Part shown: piece after piece, positions 10,646 through 23,430 of the stretch | Position numbering within the stretch: position 1 is the first letter of the stretch | Layout: each line of letters begins with the position of its first letter | Assembly (NCBI GenBank): GCA_933228675.1 | Contig: OW121741.1 | Location: 119,271,564 to 119,335,563 of the forward strand | Length of the DNA: 64,000 nucleotides | Direction: 5' to 3' | DNA from: Stomorhina lunata | Lineage: Eukaryota; Arthropoda; Insecta; Diptera; Rhiniidae | Program-made: the position numbers and the translations under genes | The notes under the pieces: generated by a model | What the model was told of the DNA's origin: nothing | Databases searched by the model: none | The model's input: the letters and a program-made list of their open reading frames with translations, nothing else

Positions 10646-11729
10646 CTTCCTCTGTATTTAAATAAATTTAATATAGGACTTTGTGAGATCAAAATTTTTA
10701 AAATATATCTTAACTTAAACTTAACCTTGTTTTCTTTTGCGATCCACTTTTAAATATTTGCTATAAATCCAGAGGAAATCCTAGGATTTGAAAGATAGAA
10801 TTTACTTGCATAAATATAAATATATAAGAATATATTAATTTAAAAATAAATTCCATATATTTTATATAGAAGCATTCTTACATGCATACTTATGTATATA
10901 TTTACATAACCGTGAACGTGTATGCATAAATTTGTATATTTCCTTTTTAAGAATTCGAGAAGAATGTGTATGTAAATATGAACCAGATATAGTTAGTTAT
11001 GTGTATATGTGTTTGGTATAAAAAAGGAAAATCAATTTTGTTCTCCATTTGCTGTTGGCAATTTGCATAATAAGTTCGTTTGGCGCAATTTACATGTGAA
11101 TGTTATAAATTCTCAATGTGTGTTTGAAATATTTTCTCCGATATTCGTTTTTTGAGTTTTTGTCGCTCATTTCATTCCAATCTTTTTGTCCTGTTGCCAC
11201 TGCTTTAACTACTACCCACTAGTAACTAGTTTTGTTTTTGACTTTGGGTTTTCTGGGGTTTTGTTTTTGTAGTAGTTGTTTTTAAACACAAACAAGGACC
11301 ATGAATGTATGAGTGAATGAACGAATATGAATGAGTGTACCTAATGATACAAAAAAATCATACAATAGAAATCACAGAAATTTTTTCTTGAGGGTTTTTC
11401 ATTGTAATGAAAAATATTAGTTGATATGAGCTTTTGCATTTAGCTGTTCTTTAGAAGAGGGTTATGGATTGATTTTGTGGACTCCTGAAAAATCTGAGAT
11501 ATTTTGGGAACAATTTTTGGAGACTATTGTACAAATAAATTTTAATTTACATGTTTTTTTTAATTTTCGTTACTTTCTAATCTTACCTAAACTTACATTT
11601 TTTAAACAACTTATAAAATGTATCTCGTACTTAAACTCTAAATCATTTTTTACACACATTATTTTTGGAGTTGATAATGTAACACAGTTCTCCTTTGTTT
11701 AAAATTATTAACAAGTGCACAGTGGGTTA
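10646..11729. other. Single-copy AT-rich spacer (copy 1)
   Basis: About 1.08 kb, matched by about 31614-32705 in copy 2. It contains short TATA/ATGTAT-rich stretches and a small GAATGAAT-like cluster near 11300-11340. The open frame at 11469-11702 starts in ordinary AT-rich sequence and is not convincing. I see no gene. Confidence 0.7.
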
Positions 11730-13090
11730 TTTCTTATTTTTATATAAAATTTTTAAAATAGTTCCTTTTTTTATTAAAAATTTTCTATACTTATAAAAGA
11801 AATTTTTTCAAAAATATCCTATTTCTATAGGAAATGTTTTTAAAAATTTCCTATTTCTATAAGGAATTTTTCAAAATTTTCCTATTTTTATGGAAAATTT
11901 TTCAAAAAATTTCCTATTTTTATAGGAAAATTTTCGAAAATTTCCTATTTTTATAGGAAATTTTTCAAAAATTTCCAATTTTTATAGGAAATTTTTCAAA
12001 AAGTTCCTATTTTTATAGGAAATTTTTCAAAAATTTCATATTTTTATAGGAAATTTTTCAAAAAATTTCTGTTTTTGAAAAATTTCCTATAAAAATAGGA
12101 AACTTTTGAAAAATTTCCTATAAAAATGGGAAATTTTTGAAAAATTTCCTATAAAAATTGGAAATTTTTGAAAAAAATTATATAAAAATAGGATATTTTT
12201 AAAAAATTTCCTATAAAAATAGGAAATTTTTGAAAAATTTCCTATAAAAATAGGAACCTTTTGAAAAATTTCCTATAAAAGTAGGAAATTTTCGAAAATT
12301 TCCTATAAAAGTAGGAAATTTTCGAAAATTTTCCTATAAAAATAGGAAATTTTTGAAAAATTTCCTATAAAAATGGGAAATTTTTGAAAAATTTCCTATA
12401 AAAATAGGAAATTTTTGAAAAATTTCCTATAAAAATAGGAAATTTTTGAAAAATTTCCTATCAAAATAGGAAATTTTTGAAAAATTTCCTATAAAAATAG
12501 AAATTTTTGAAAAACTTCCTTTTTGAAATATTTCCTATTTTTATAGGAAATTTTTCAAAAATTTTCTATTTTTATAGGAAATTTTTCAAAAATTTTCTAT
12601 TTTTATAGGAAATTTTTCAAAAATTTTATATTTTTATAGGAAATTTTTCAAAAATTTTATATTTTTATAGGAAATTTTTCAAAAATTTTATATTTTTCTA
12701 GAAAATTTTTCAAAAATTTGTTATTTTTATAGGAAACGTTTTCAAAAATTTAATACTTTTATAGGAAATTTTTCAAAGATTTCTATTTTTCTATTTTTAT
12801 AGGTAATTTTTCAAAAATTTCCTATTTTTATAGGAATTTTTTGAAAAATTTCCCATTTCTATTTTTCAAAAATTTCTAATTTTTATAGGAAATTTTTAAA
12901 AGTTTCTGATTCTTATAGGAAATTCTTTAAAAATTTCTTATCTTTATAGACATTTTTATAGGATTTTTTTTTCAAAAATTTCTTATTTTTATACAAAATT
13001 TTTCACAACAGTCTTAATTTTATAGAAAATTTTTAAATTTTTAATTTTTTATTATTTTTATATAATTTTTTCAGAAATTTCTTATTTATC
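11730..13090. repeat. 31-bp palindromic minisatellite (C-centre orientation) with an inverted block, copy 1
   Basis: Units are arm AGGAAATTTTT, central C, arm AAAAATTTCCT, then ATTTTTAT. From about 12068 to 12530 the units switch to the reverse-complement form (central G, spacer ATAAAAAT) and then switch back. Because the arms are palindromic, orientation shows only in the centre base and the spacer. Copy 2 has the same array (32706-34205) without the switched block. Confidence 0.92.
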
Positions 13091-14330
13091 AAGCTTTTTT
13101 TATTTGGGTTTTTAAATATCTTATTTTTGTGCCGTAAAATTTTGTTTTTCCTTGTATTGAATTTGTATGTATGTAGAAAAGCGTCAGAAGCGGCTTCTTT
13201 GTTATGTCATTATTTGCATATTTTTTCATACATTCATATGTATATGTCTATATAAAAAATATGATTGAATTTTTTTCTTGTTACAGTATGATCTATGTTC
13301 TGTAAGAGTTAATATTCTATATTTAATATTTGTACAGCTTTTTCCTTAAAGGACAAAAAAGATCTCCTTTATGTATGTTAATGTTTGTCACTTCCTTTAT
13401 GACTACCGGTGCCACAGACACATATTGTCATAAAACTTTCATACACACTGACACCAGACAAAAAAACTCAAAGTATAGTACAAATATAAGAACTTGGCAG
13501 TGTTTGTAAATCATAAATATATTAAAATGTTAAAGAAAAACTAAAACAGAAAAAAAAACAAAACAAAGGAAAAAATATATATTAGGAAAATATCCTTAGG
13601 CCCAATAATAAAGCGAAATAGCAGCACAAGTCAACTAAGAAAAAAACCAACAAACGGTGACAATAATATAAAAAAAAAACTTAAGTAGGGGAAACTTGTT
13701 CTAATTTAAACAACATAAAAGTCAGATGTTCTTTTTTTTAGAAAATAACATGAGTTCTTTGTTTCTTTTTAAATAAAAAAAAATGAAAAAAATCGATAAC
13801 GTAACAAAGAAAAAGTTAGAAACATATACTTTGAGCTGGTCACTAGTTAAATAAAGGACTTGGAACAAACAAGACATTAAATCATATGTTTGCAACATTA
13901 AAACTTTTTAATTGGCCAACTTTTGCAATAGCAGTGAAAAGTGACTCTGTTTTCAGGTAAAACAAAAAAAAAAAACAAACACTATTGGCATGTCCTTAAT
14001 GGGTAGCTAAGAAAAAAACACTTTCTGCTGCAAGGATGTGGGTCATTTTGGTGGAAGTACTAAACTGGGGCAGATAAATCAAACTAAGTGCTAAACAGAA
14101 AGTTTAACAAATTTAAAGTTTTTAGTAGATATTTTTAATAAGCATGAACTTGTTGTTAATTATTTATGGCAGAAGTTTGAAATGAGGCAGATAAATGATA
14201 ATAGGTCAAAAGAAAATTTAATTAAAAGAGGAGAAATGACTAAACAAATTCTAGTGCAAATACTAAGGAAGTTATTGCTACTAGTATTGATATATAATTT
14301 TTACAGAAAAACTAAATTTTTTTAATAATT
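13091..14330. other. Single-copy AT-rich spacer (copy 1)
   Basis: About 1.24 kb, matched by about 34206-35400 in copy 2 with about eight small differences by eye, several of them in A-runs. It contains several A-runs and no open frame of note. I see no gene. Confidence 0.7.
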
Positions 14331-14880
14331 TAAAAAAAAATGTTTATAAGTAAATTTTTGAAAATTTTAGTACTTCTAGTAAATTTTTTTATTTAATAGC
14401 AAATATTCAAAAAATTAGCTTTTTATAGTAAATCTTTAAATAATTAAAAAATTAACTATTTATAGAAAGTTTCGAAAAATTAATTATTCATAGCAAATTT
14501 CGAAAAATTTAATGTTTATAGCAAATTTTCGAAAAATTTTGTCTTGTAGCTAATTTACAAGAAGTTGTCATTCACTGCAAAGCCTTTACTCTTTATAGCA
14601 AATTTTCGAAATAAAATAAATAGTAAATTTTTCGACAATTTGCTATAAAAAAAAAATTTCACAAATTTGCTTTAAATATACATTTATTGAAAATCTGCTA
14701 TAAATAGTATTTTTTTTTTTGGAAATTTGCAGCGAATGACAATTTTTCGTAAATTTTGACAAATTTTTTGAAAATTTGCTATAAAAAGTAAATTTTTCGA
14801 AATTTGCCATTAATAGAAAGTTTTTAAAAATTTGCTGTAAATTATAAATTTTATATAAATAGTTAATTTTTCGAAATTTT
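14331..14880. repeat. Degenerate TTCGAA-centred repeats flanking the main array (copy 1, left)
   Basis: Irregular units such as TAGCAAATTTTCGAAAAATT, alternating with inverted-looking forms (AATTTGCTATAAA). They form a border before the 31-bp array that begins near 14880. The copy 2 equivalent is at about 35400-36060. Confidence 0.75.
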
Positions 14881-17800
14881 TCAAAAATTTCCTACTTTTA
14901 TAGGATATTTTTCTAATATTTTCCTAATTTTACAGAAAAAATTTAAAAAATTTTTGAAAAATTTCATATAAAAGAAGGAAAATTTAAAACAGATTCTCTA
15001 AAAAAAGCAAATTTTTAAAAAATTTCCTATAAAAAAATAGGAAATTTTTGAAAAATTTTTTATAAAAATAGGAAATTTTTGAAAAATTTCCTATAAAAAT
15101 AGGAAACTTTTGAAAAATTTCCTATAAAAATAGGAAATTTTTGAAAAATTTCCTATAAAAATAGGAAATTTTTGAAAAATTTCCTATAAAAATAGGAAAT
15201 TTTTGAAAAATTTCCTATAAAAATAGGAAATTTTTGAAAAATTTCCTATAAAAATAGGAAATTTTTGAAAAATTTCCTATAAAAATAGGAAATTTTTGAA
15301 AAATTTCCTATAAAAATAGGAAATTTTTGAAAAATTTCCTATAAAAATAGGAAATTTTTGAAAAATTTCCAATAAAAATAGGAAATTTTTGAAAAATTCC
15401 TATAAAAATAGGAAATTTTTGAAAAATTTCCTATAAAAAAAGGAAATTTTTGAAAAATTTCCTATAAAAAAAGGAAATTTTTGAAAAATTTCCTATAAAA
15501 AAAGGAAATTTTTGAAAAATTTCCTATAAAAATAGTAGTTTTTTGAAAAATTTCCTATAAAAATAGGAAATTTTTGAAAAATTTCCTATAAAAATAGGAA
15601 ATTTTTGAAAAATTTCCTATAAAAATAGGAAATTTTTGAAAAATTTCCTATAAAAATAGGAAATTTTTTGAAAAATTTCCTATAAAAATAGGAAATTTTT
15701 GAAAAATTTCCTATAAAAATAGAAAATTTTTGAAAAATTTCCTATAAAAATAGGAAATTTTTGAAAAATTTCCTATAAAAATAGGAAATTTTCGAAAAAT
15801 TTCCTATAAAAATAGGAAATTTTTGAAAAATTTCCTATAAAAATAGGAAATTTTTGAAAAATTTCCTATAAAAATAGGAAATTTTTGAAAAATTTCCTAT
15901 AAAAATAGGAAATTTTTGAAAAATTTTCCTATAAAAATAGGAAATTTTTGAAAAATTTCCTATAAAAATAGGAAATTTTTGAAAAATTTCCTATAAAAAT
16001 AGGAAATTTTTGAAAAATTTCCTATAAAAATAGGAAATTTTTGAAAAATCTCCTATAAAAATAGGAAATTTTTGAAAAATTTCCTATAAAAATAGAAAAT
16101 TTTTGAAAAATTTCCTATAAAAATAGGAAATTTTTGAAAAATTTCCTATAAAAATAGGAAATTTTTGAAAAATGTCCTATAAAAATAGGAAATTTTTGAA
16201 AAATGTCCTATAAAAATAGGAAATTTTTGAAAAATGTCCTATAAAAATAGGAAATTTTTGAAAAATGTCCTATAAAAATAGGAAATTTTTGAAAAATGTC
16301 CTATAAAAATAGGAAATTTTTGAAAAATGTCCTATAAAAATAGGAAATTTTTGAAAAATGTCCTATAAAAATAGGAAATTTTTGAAAAATGTCCTATAAA
16401 AATAGGAAATTTTTGAAAAATGTCCTATAAAAATAGGAAATTTTTGAAAAATTTCCTATAAAAATAGGAAATTTTTGAAAAATTTCCTATAAAAATAGGA
16501 AATTTTTGAAAAATTTCCTATAAAAATAGGAAATTTTTGAAAAATCTCCTATAAAAATAGGAAATTTTTGAAAAATTTCCTATAAAAATAGAAAATTTTT
16601 GAAAAATTTCCTATAAAAATAGGAAATTTTTGAAAAATTTCCAATAAAAATAGGAAATTTTTGAAAAAATTCCTATAAAAATAGGAAATTTTTGAAAAGT
16701 TTCCTATAAAAATAGGAAATTTTTGAAAAATTTCCTATAAAAATAGGAAATTTTTGAAAAATTTCCTATAAAAATAAGAAATTTTTGAAAAATGTCCTAT
16801 AAAAATAGGAAATTTTTGAAAAATGTCCTATAAAAATAGGAAATTTTTGAAAAATGTCCTATAAAAATAGGAAATTTTTGAAAAATGTCCTATAAAAATA
16901 GGAAATTTTTGAAAAATGTCCTATAAAAATAGGAAATTTTTTGAAAAATGTCCTATAAAAATAGGAAATTTTTGAAAAATTTCCTATAAAAATAGGAAAT
17001 TTTTGAAAAATTTCCTAAAAAAATAGGAAATTTTTGAAAAATTTCCTAAAAAAATAGGAAATTTTTGAAAAATTTCCTATAAAAATAGGAAATTTTTGAA
17101 AAATTTCCTATTAAAATAGGAAATTTTTGAAAAATTTCCTATAAAAATAGGAAATTTTTGAAAAATTTCCTATAAAAATAGGAAATTTTTGAAAAATTTC
17201 CTATAAAAATAGGAAATTTTTGAAAAATTTCCTATAAAAATAGGAAATTTTTGAAAAATTTCGTATAAAAATAGGAAATTTTTGAAAAATTTCCTATAAA
17301 AATAGGAAATTTTTGAAAAATTTCCTATAAAAATAGGAAATTTTTGAAAAATTTCCTATAAAAATAGGAAATTTTTGAAAAATTTCCTATAAAAATAGGA
17401 AATTTTTGAAAAATTTCCTATAAAAATAGGAAATTTTTGAAAAATTTCCTATAAAAATAGGAAATTTTTGAAAAATTTCCTATAAAAATAGGAAATTTTT
17501 GAAAAATTTCCTATAAAAATAGGAAATTTTTGAAAAATTTCCTATAAAAATAGGAAATTTTTGAAAAATTTCCTATAAAAATAGGAAATTTTTGAAAAAT
17601 TCCCTATAAAAATAGGAAATTTTTGAAAAATTTCCTATAAAAATAGGAAATTTTTGAAAAATTTCCTATAAAAATAGGAAATTTTTGAAAAATTTCCTAT
17701 AAAAATAGGAAATTATTGAAAAATTTCCTATAAAAATAGGAAATTTTTGAAAAATTTCCTATAAAAATAGGAAATTTTTGAAAAATTTCCTATAAAAATG

Positions 17801-19300
17801 TCCTATAAAAATAGGAAATTTTTGAAAAATGTCCTATAAAAATAGGAAATTTTTGAAAAATTTCCTATAAAAATAGGAAATTTTTGAAAAATTTCCTAAA
17901 AAAATAGGAAATTTTTGAAAAATTTCCTATAAAAATAGGAAATTTTTGAAAAATTTCCTATTAAAATAGGAAATTTTTGAAAAATTTCCTATAAAAATAG
18001 GAAATTTTTGAAAAATTTCCTATAAAAATAGGAAATTTTTGAAAAATTTCCTATAAAAATAGGAAATTTTTGAAAAATTTCCTATAAAAATAGGAAATTT
18101 TTGAAAAATTTCGTATAAAAATAGGAAATTTTTGAAAAATTTCCTATAAAAATAGGAAATTTTTGAAAAATTTCCTATAAAAATAGGAAATTTTTGAAAA
18201 ATTTCCTATAAAAATAGGAAATTTTTGAAAAATTTCCTATAAAAATAGGAAATTTTTGAAAAATTTCCTATAAAAATAGGAAATTTTTGAAAAATTTCCT
18301 ATAAAAATAGGAAATTTTTGAAAAATTTCCTATAAAAATAGGAAATTTTTGAAAAATTTCCTATAAAAATAGGAAATTTTTGAAAAATTCCCTATAAAAA
18401 TAGGAAATTTTTGAAAAATTTCCTATAAAAATAGGAAATTTTTGAAAAATTTCCTATAAAAATAGGAAATTTTTGAAAAATTTCCTATAAAAATAGGAAA
18501 TTATTGAAAAATTTCCTATAAAAATAGGAAATTTTTGAAAAATTTCCTATAAAAATAGGAAATTTTTGAAAAATTTCCTATAAAAATAGGAAATTTTTGA
18601 AATATTTCCTATAAAAATAGGAAATTTTTGAAAAATTTCCTATAAAAATAGGAAATTTTTGAAAAATTTCCTATAAAAATAGGAAATTGTTGAAAAATTT
18701 CCTATAAAAATAGGAAATTTTTGAAAAATTTCCTATAAAAATAGGAAATTTTTGAAAAATTTCCTATAAAAATAGGAAATTTTTGAAAAATTTCCTATAA
18801 AAAATAGGAAATTTTTGAAAAATTTCCTATAAAAATAGGAAATTTTTGAAAAATTTCCTTTAAAGATAGGAAATTTTTGAAAAATTTCCTAAAAAAATAT
18901 AAAATTTGAAAAATTTCCTATCAAAAAAAATTTTTTTTTAATTTCCTCTAAAAATACAAAACTTTTGAAAATTTTCCTCTAAAAATAGAAAATTTTAGAA
19001 AAATTGTCTTTAAAAATGAGAAATTTTAGAAAAATTGTCTTTAAAAATAGGAAATTTTTGAAAAATTTCTTATAAAAATAGGAAATTTTTGAAAAATTTC
19101 TTATAAAAATAGGAAATTTTTGAAAAATTTCCTATAAAAATAGGAAATTTTTGAAAAATTTCCTATAAAAATAGGAAATTTTTGAAAAATTTCCTGTAAA
19201 AATAGGAAATTTTTGAAAAATTTCCTATAAAAATAGGAAATTTTTAAAAAATTTCCTATATAAATTTTTAAAAAAATTTCCTATAAAAATAGGAAAATTT
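14881..19300. repeat. Main 31-bp palindromic minisatellite (G-centre orientation), copy 1
   Basis: About 140 units of arm AGGAAATTTTT, central G, arm AAAAATTTCCT, spacer ATAAAAAT. It is the reverse complement of the arrays at 2.3-6.5 and 11.7-13.1 kb. Nine consecutive units near 16170-16430 share TTTCC to TGTCC, as do about six near 16790-16950. A block of about 850 bp is duplicated: CTATTAAAATAGG at 17107 and 17957, and TTCGTATAAAA at 17261 and 18111. The right edge (18880-19300) is degenerate. Confidence 0.97.
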
Positions 19301-19900
19301 TGAACATTTTAAATAAAAATAGGAATTTTTTAAAATTGCCTATGAAAATTTTTTATCTAAATAAAGGATTTCAAAGATTTCCTATTTTTATAGAAATTTT
19401 TTAAACATTTACTATTTTACTAAGCAAATTTTCGAAAAATTTACTTTTTATAGCAAATTTTCGAAAAATTTAGTATTTTTAGGAATTTTTTAAAAAATTT
19501 ACTATTTACAGTAAATTTTTGAAAAATTTACTATTTATAAGAAATCTTCGAAAAAAATTACTATTTATAGTAAATTTTCGAAAAATCTACTATTTTAAAT
19601 TTAAATTTTTGAAAAATTTACTATTTATAAGAAATTTTAAAAAAATTAACTATTTAAAAGAAATTTTCGAAAAATTTAGTATTTATAGAAAATTTTTGAA
19701 AAATTTACTATTCATAGCAAATGTTTGAAAAATTTACTCTTAAATAAAATTTTTGAAAAATTTACTATTTATAGATAATAGAAAAATTAGATATAGATAT
19801 AGAAAAATTTACAATTTATAGATAATTTTCGAAAATTTTACTATTTATTCGGAATTTTCGAAAATTTTACTCTTTATAGCAAATTTTCGAAAAATTTACG
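19301..19900. repeat. Degenerate TTCGAA-centred repeats flanking the main array (copy 1, right)
   Basis: Units of about 28 bp such as AAATTTTCGAAAAATTTACT followed by ATTTATAG. Together with 14331-14880 they bracket the main array. The open frame at 19519-19728 is simply this repeat read as Lys/Phe/Leu-rich peptide and is not a gene. The copy 2 equivalent is at about 42790-43356. Confidence 0.8.
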
Positions 19901-21180
19901 GGTTATTTTTCTGATGTACCCATTCAGCAAGAAATAGGCTTCATCGGATAATATAATTTTGAATTGAAATTACAAATCAATATCAATTTGTACTTTAGCT
20001 CATTTTAGAGCATTTTTCTTGTTTAAGTTAATATACATATAATGTATATAGAACATACATATATATATAGTTACAGTGCTTATATTTTTTCAAGCCTAGT
20101 ATGCAATAATTTCATTTTACAAACAAACAAAAAATCCAAACATTAAATTAAGAAGTTTCCATACAGACATTTAACTCCTAATAATTAAATTTTTATATCA
20201 TTTTTATTTTTTCTTTTTGCTCACATCAGCATTTTTCAATTCTAGCACAAAAGAAAAAACTCAGTTCAAGCAGATACTAGTTTTTTTCACACACTCTTAA
20301 CTCTTGCATTAATGAACATTTGAGTGTGCCTAGACATAAAACTTTATCATCAGTTTTCTACATAATTAAGACCAAAAAGTAAAAAAAAGGAAAGAGTTAT
20401 AAAGAAAGTTTGTCAAGAGTAAAGAAAACAAAGTGAAAACTAGAGAAAGGATAAAACAACGAAATTTTAATGCCCTAAGTTATGTTACAATTTTAGATAA
20501 AATGAGTTTAATTTTAATGAATTTGATCTAATAAAATTTTGTAAAAAAATTTCTTTGGGTTTTTCCCGAAGACATTTTTTTCCAATGAACGAAATTCAAG
20601 ACCCTTGGCAATATATCTATAACCTACTATAGTGAAATTTTTTAAAAGAATACAAATAAAATTCTAAAATACTGCAGAGACAGAAAATAATCTTTGATAA
20701 AATTCATTATTGAACACAATAGCCTTAAGGCGAAACCCTAGATACTTCATCTGCTCCAGCTCTTAAGCATAATCGTATTTACTTACTTAAAATGAGGAGA
20801 TGCTCCCCAACTTTAGCAGGTTATAACTGGTAAAGTACAATGACATACAACTGCATACTTAACTAACTTAATATAGAATTATAAGTAGGATAAAATACAT
20901 ACTATTTAGTTCCATATATGTATATGTAGGGATTTGCCTACAAGAATGTCGATAACGTAAACTTTCATATGTAAGTACAAAAGCTATATAAAATGAACGA
21001 ACGAGTTTTCCTTTATTCGTTCAATGAAAATACTACAAAATGTCTTAGAAGGTCTCAAAACAATAGACAAATAAAATTATGGTTTTAGCTACAAATATGA
21101 AAATGCATGAGCATTAACATAGACAAACAAATGAGATAAATAAAAACGAGGGTGAAATGAAAATGAATTTAGCCATCTAG
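19901..21180. other. Single-copy AT-rich spacer (copy 1)
   Basis: About 1.28 kb, matched at 43357-44638 in copy 2 with only about four differences by eye, the best-matched spacer of the pair. It contains a short ATATAT stretch near 20050-20075. I see no gene, RNA or regulatory site that I can support. Confidence 0.7.
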
Positions 21181-21351
21181 CCATATAGTAAGTTTTCAAA
21201 AATTTTGGTATTTGTAGGAAGTTTTCGAAAAATTTACTGTCTATAGGAAATTTTCCAAGAATTTACTATTTATAGGAAATTTTCGAAAAATGTACTATTT
21301 ATAGGAAATTTTCGAAAAATTTAATATTTATAGGAAATTTTCGAAAAACTT
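21181..21351. repeat. Start of a 29-bp TTCGAA minisatellite, cut off by the gap (copy 1)
   Basis: Five or six units of TTTACTATTTATAGG plus AAATTTTCGAAAAA before the N run. It corresponds to 44639-44808, where the array goes on for another 3.4 kb in copy 2. Confidence 0.9.
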
Positions 21352-21551
21352 NNNNNNNNNNNNNNNNNNNNNNNNNNNNNNNNNNNNNNNNNNNNNNNNN
21401 NNNNNNNNNNNNNNNNNNNNNNNNNNNNNNNNNNNNNNNNNNNNNNNNNNNNNNNNNNNNNNNNNNNNNNNNNNNNNNNNNNNNNNNNNNNNNNNNNNNN
21501 NNNNNNNNNNNNNNNNNNNNNNNNNNNNNNNNNNNNNNNNNNNNNNNNNNN
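21352..21551. other. Assembly gap, exactly 200 N
   Basis: The fixed round length marks a scaffold join of unknown real size. It sits inside a minisatellite on the left and at the start of a different repeat on the right. Nothing can be said about its content. Confidence 0.99.
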
Positions 21552-22190
21552 AAGTCACTTTTATATAAATTCTCTTTTTCAGTAAAAAGTAACTTTTTCA
21601 GTAAAAAGTAGATTTTTTTGTTAAAAGTAATTTTTTCACTGAAAAGTCTCTTTTTCCAAAAAAAGTCACATTTTCAGTTAAAAGTCACTTTTTCAGTAAA
21701 AGTAACTTTTTCAGTAATAAGTCACCCTTTCAGTAATAAATAATCAAAAAAAATCACCTTTTAATAAAAATACAATTTTTTAGTAAAATTATACTTTTTA
21801 CTAAAACTACAAGTTTGTAGTAAAAAAAAGTATATTTTTCCGCAAAAAAAGTCACTTCATTAGGTAAAATTTTTTTTTTTTACAGTAAAGGTCACTTTTT
21901 CTGCAAAAAAATATTTTTTCAGTAAAAAGTATTTTTTGCAGTAAAAACTTTTTTTTTAGTAAGAAGTACCCTTTTCAGTAAAAGGTCACTTTTTCAGTAA
22001 AAAATACATTTTTTCAGAGTTATTTTCTTTTATTGTTAAAATTCACTTTTTAAGTAAAAAGTCACTTTCTAAGTAAAAAGTCACTTTTTTAGTAAAATTA
22101 CAAATTTTCAATTAAAGTTAGCTTTTCATTAAAAATTCACTTTTTTAAATCAAAATTAAACTTTTTCCTAAAAAGCCATTTATTCAATAA
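21552..22190. repeat. AGTCACTTTTTCAGTAAAA-type repeats
   Basis: About 640 bp of degenerate units near 19-23 bp with the palindrome AAAAAGT-C-ACTTTTT. A few units of the same family occur at 209-300 and 23640-23730. Individual units vary (GTAACTTTTT, GTCACCCTTT). Confidence 0.85.
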
Positions 22191-23430
22191 AGATCTTGCT
22201 TCAGTGACCGCAACAACTATTTTTCTGTACCGCTCTTATCTACAACCATGACTTCATTTTCGACACACACCCGTACAATTTTTTTAGTCTTTCATTAGAA
22301 TTTACCTCTAACTACCACAAGTAAAAAAAAATATGCGTACAAACAACGTTAGCCATGAAAACAGCAACAACAACAAAAAAGAAAACTTAGCTGAATATAA
22401 AGAAAAAAGGGTATAATTGTAAGGATGCTTTTATAGGTTGGTATTATGCTTATATACATCTATGTGTGTTTATGTGAAAACAAACACTCCTACAACTCAT
22501 ACAATAAAGTTTGTTAAACTAATACATTTGAACACATACAAACAAACATTCATTTAATATGTATTTCTTTAGTCCTTTTTGCCTTTGGCTAAATAAAAGG
22601 CAAAGTTTCTATGAAAAAATTATGAAAACAAAAATTTGTTAAAGAGGAAAAAAAAAAAAAAAATTATAACGAAAAAAAAATAGAATATGCAAAAGAAAAA
22701 TTATTATAATATCTAATGTTAAAAAGGGTTACCCAAAGTCTAAAGATCAAATGGCATTTCTAGAGAATTAGCTTGTTTCACTCTAGGGGTAAGTTATGAT
22801 TTGGAAAAAAGAATTATGTTCGAGGAAATTTTTGAGAGAATAATTAGGCAAATTCACTGAAAATATGAGACCTTTGCTAAAACTACAAAAATATAACTTG
22901 TTGTCTTGATAAAGTTAATCAATCATACTCTTATTGCTAGGCCAACCATACCCTATCCAATCTTCTCCGATTTCCACTTATTTCAGAACATCTCATTATT
23001 TGCTTCTTTTACAAAAATTTTCTTGTTTTCGGCTCCTAAATTATCTTGTTTTTTTTTTTTGTTATTTTAACCTTCCGCAGAAAATGAGTAAAATACAAAA
23101 GAAAAGCTTCAAAGCAAAGAAAAAAATGTTTGTTAAAGAAAAAGAATTTAAAAAACCTTTTCTTTTTTAATTTTTCTTTCAATTATTCTTCTCTTAATAA
23201 ACACATGCAAAACTGTTCATGCTTCGTTGAATGTTTTCTTTCTAGGAATCCCGATTTAAGTTAAACTTTTTCATTTCTTTGGCTATCTTACAATTAGATG
23301 TAGACAATTTGGCTTTGTTTTAAGTTATGCTGACTATTATTGTTGTCTTGCGCTTTTTTATGGTTGTGTCTACTATTACGATCCCTAAAGGGTTATAAAA
23401 GAATAAACAGAAGACAGTTTGCAAAAGAAC
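22191..23430. other. Single-copy AT-rich sequence left of copy 2
   Basis: About 1.24 kb with no counterpart in this window. If the two copies are haplotypes, its counterpart should lie just left of position 1. It contains an A-run near 22649-22668. The open frame at 22934-23170 is short and lysine-rich at its end; I do not consider it a gene. Confidence 0.65.

Larger units (their letters stand above)
1..21351 (+). repeat. Copy 1 of a ~21.4-kb duplicated segment
   Basis: This whole stretch reappears in the same orientation at 23431-44808. The first bases of the window match 23431 onward, and the last base before the N gap matches about 44808. The order of arrays and single-copy spacers is the same in both. 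Copy 1 has two transposon insertions that copy 2 lacks, shorter 12-bp and 31-bp arrays, and a reoriented block at about 12068-12530. By eye, single-copy spacers differ by about 4 changes in 1.3 kb (19.9-21.2 kb), 8 in 1.2 kb (13.1-14.3 kb) and 17 in 1.4 kb (6.5-7.9 kb). It may be a true tandem duplication or an uncollapsed second haplotype. Confidence 0.93.

Noticed and set aside
10267..10665. 132-codon open frame in the copy 1 12-bp array
   Set aside because: Same monomer effect as above; stops occur elsewhere in the array.
22934..23170. 78-codon plus-strand frame
   Set aside because: Low complexity with a poly-Lys end, no counterpart available for comparison and no motif.
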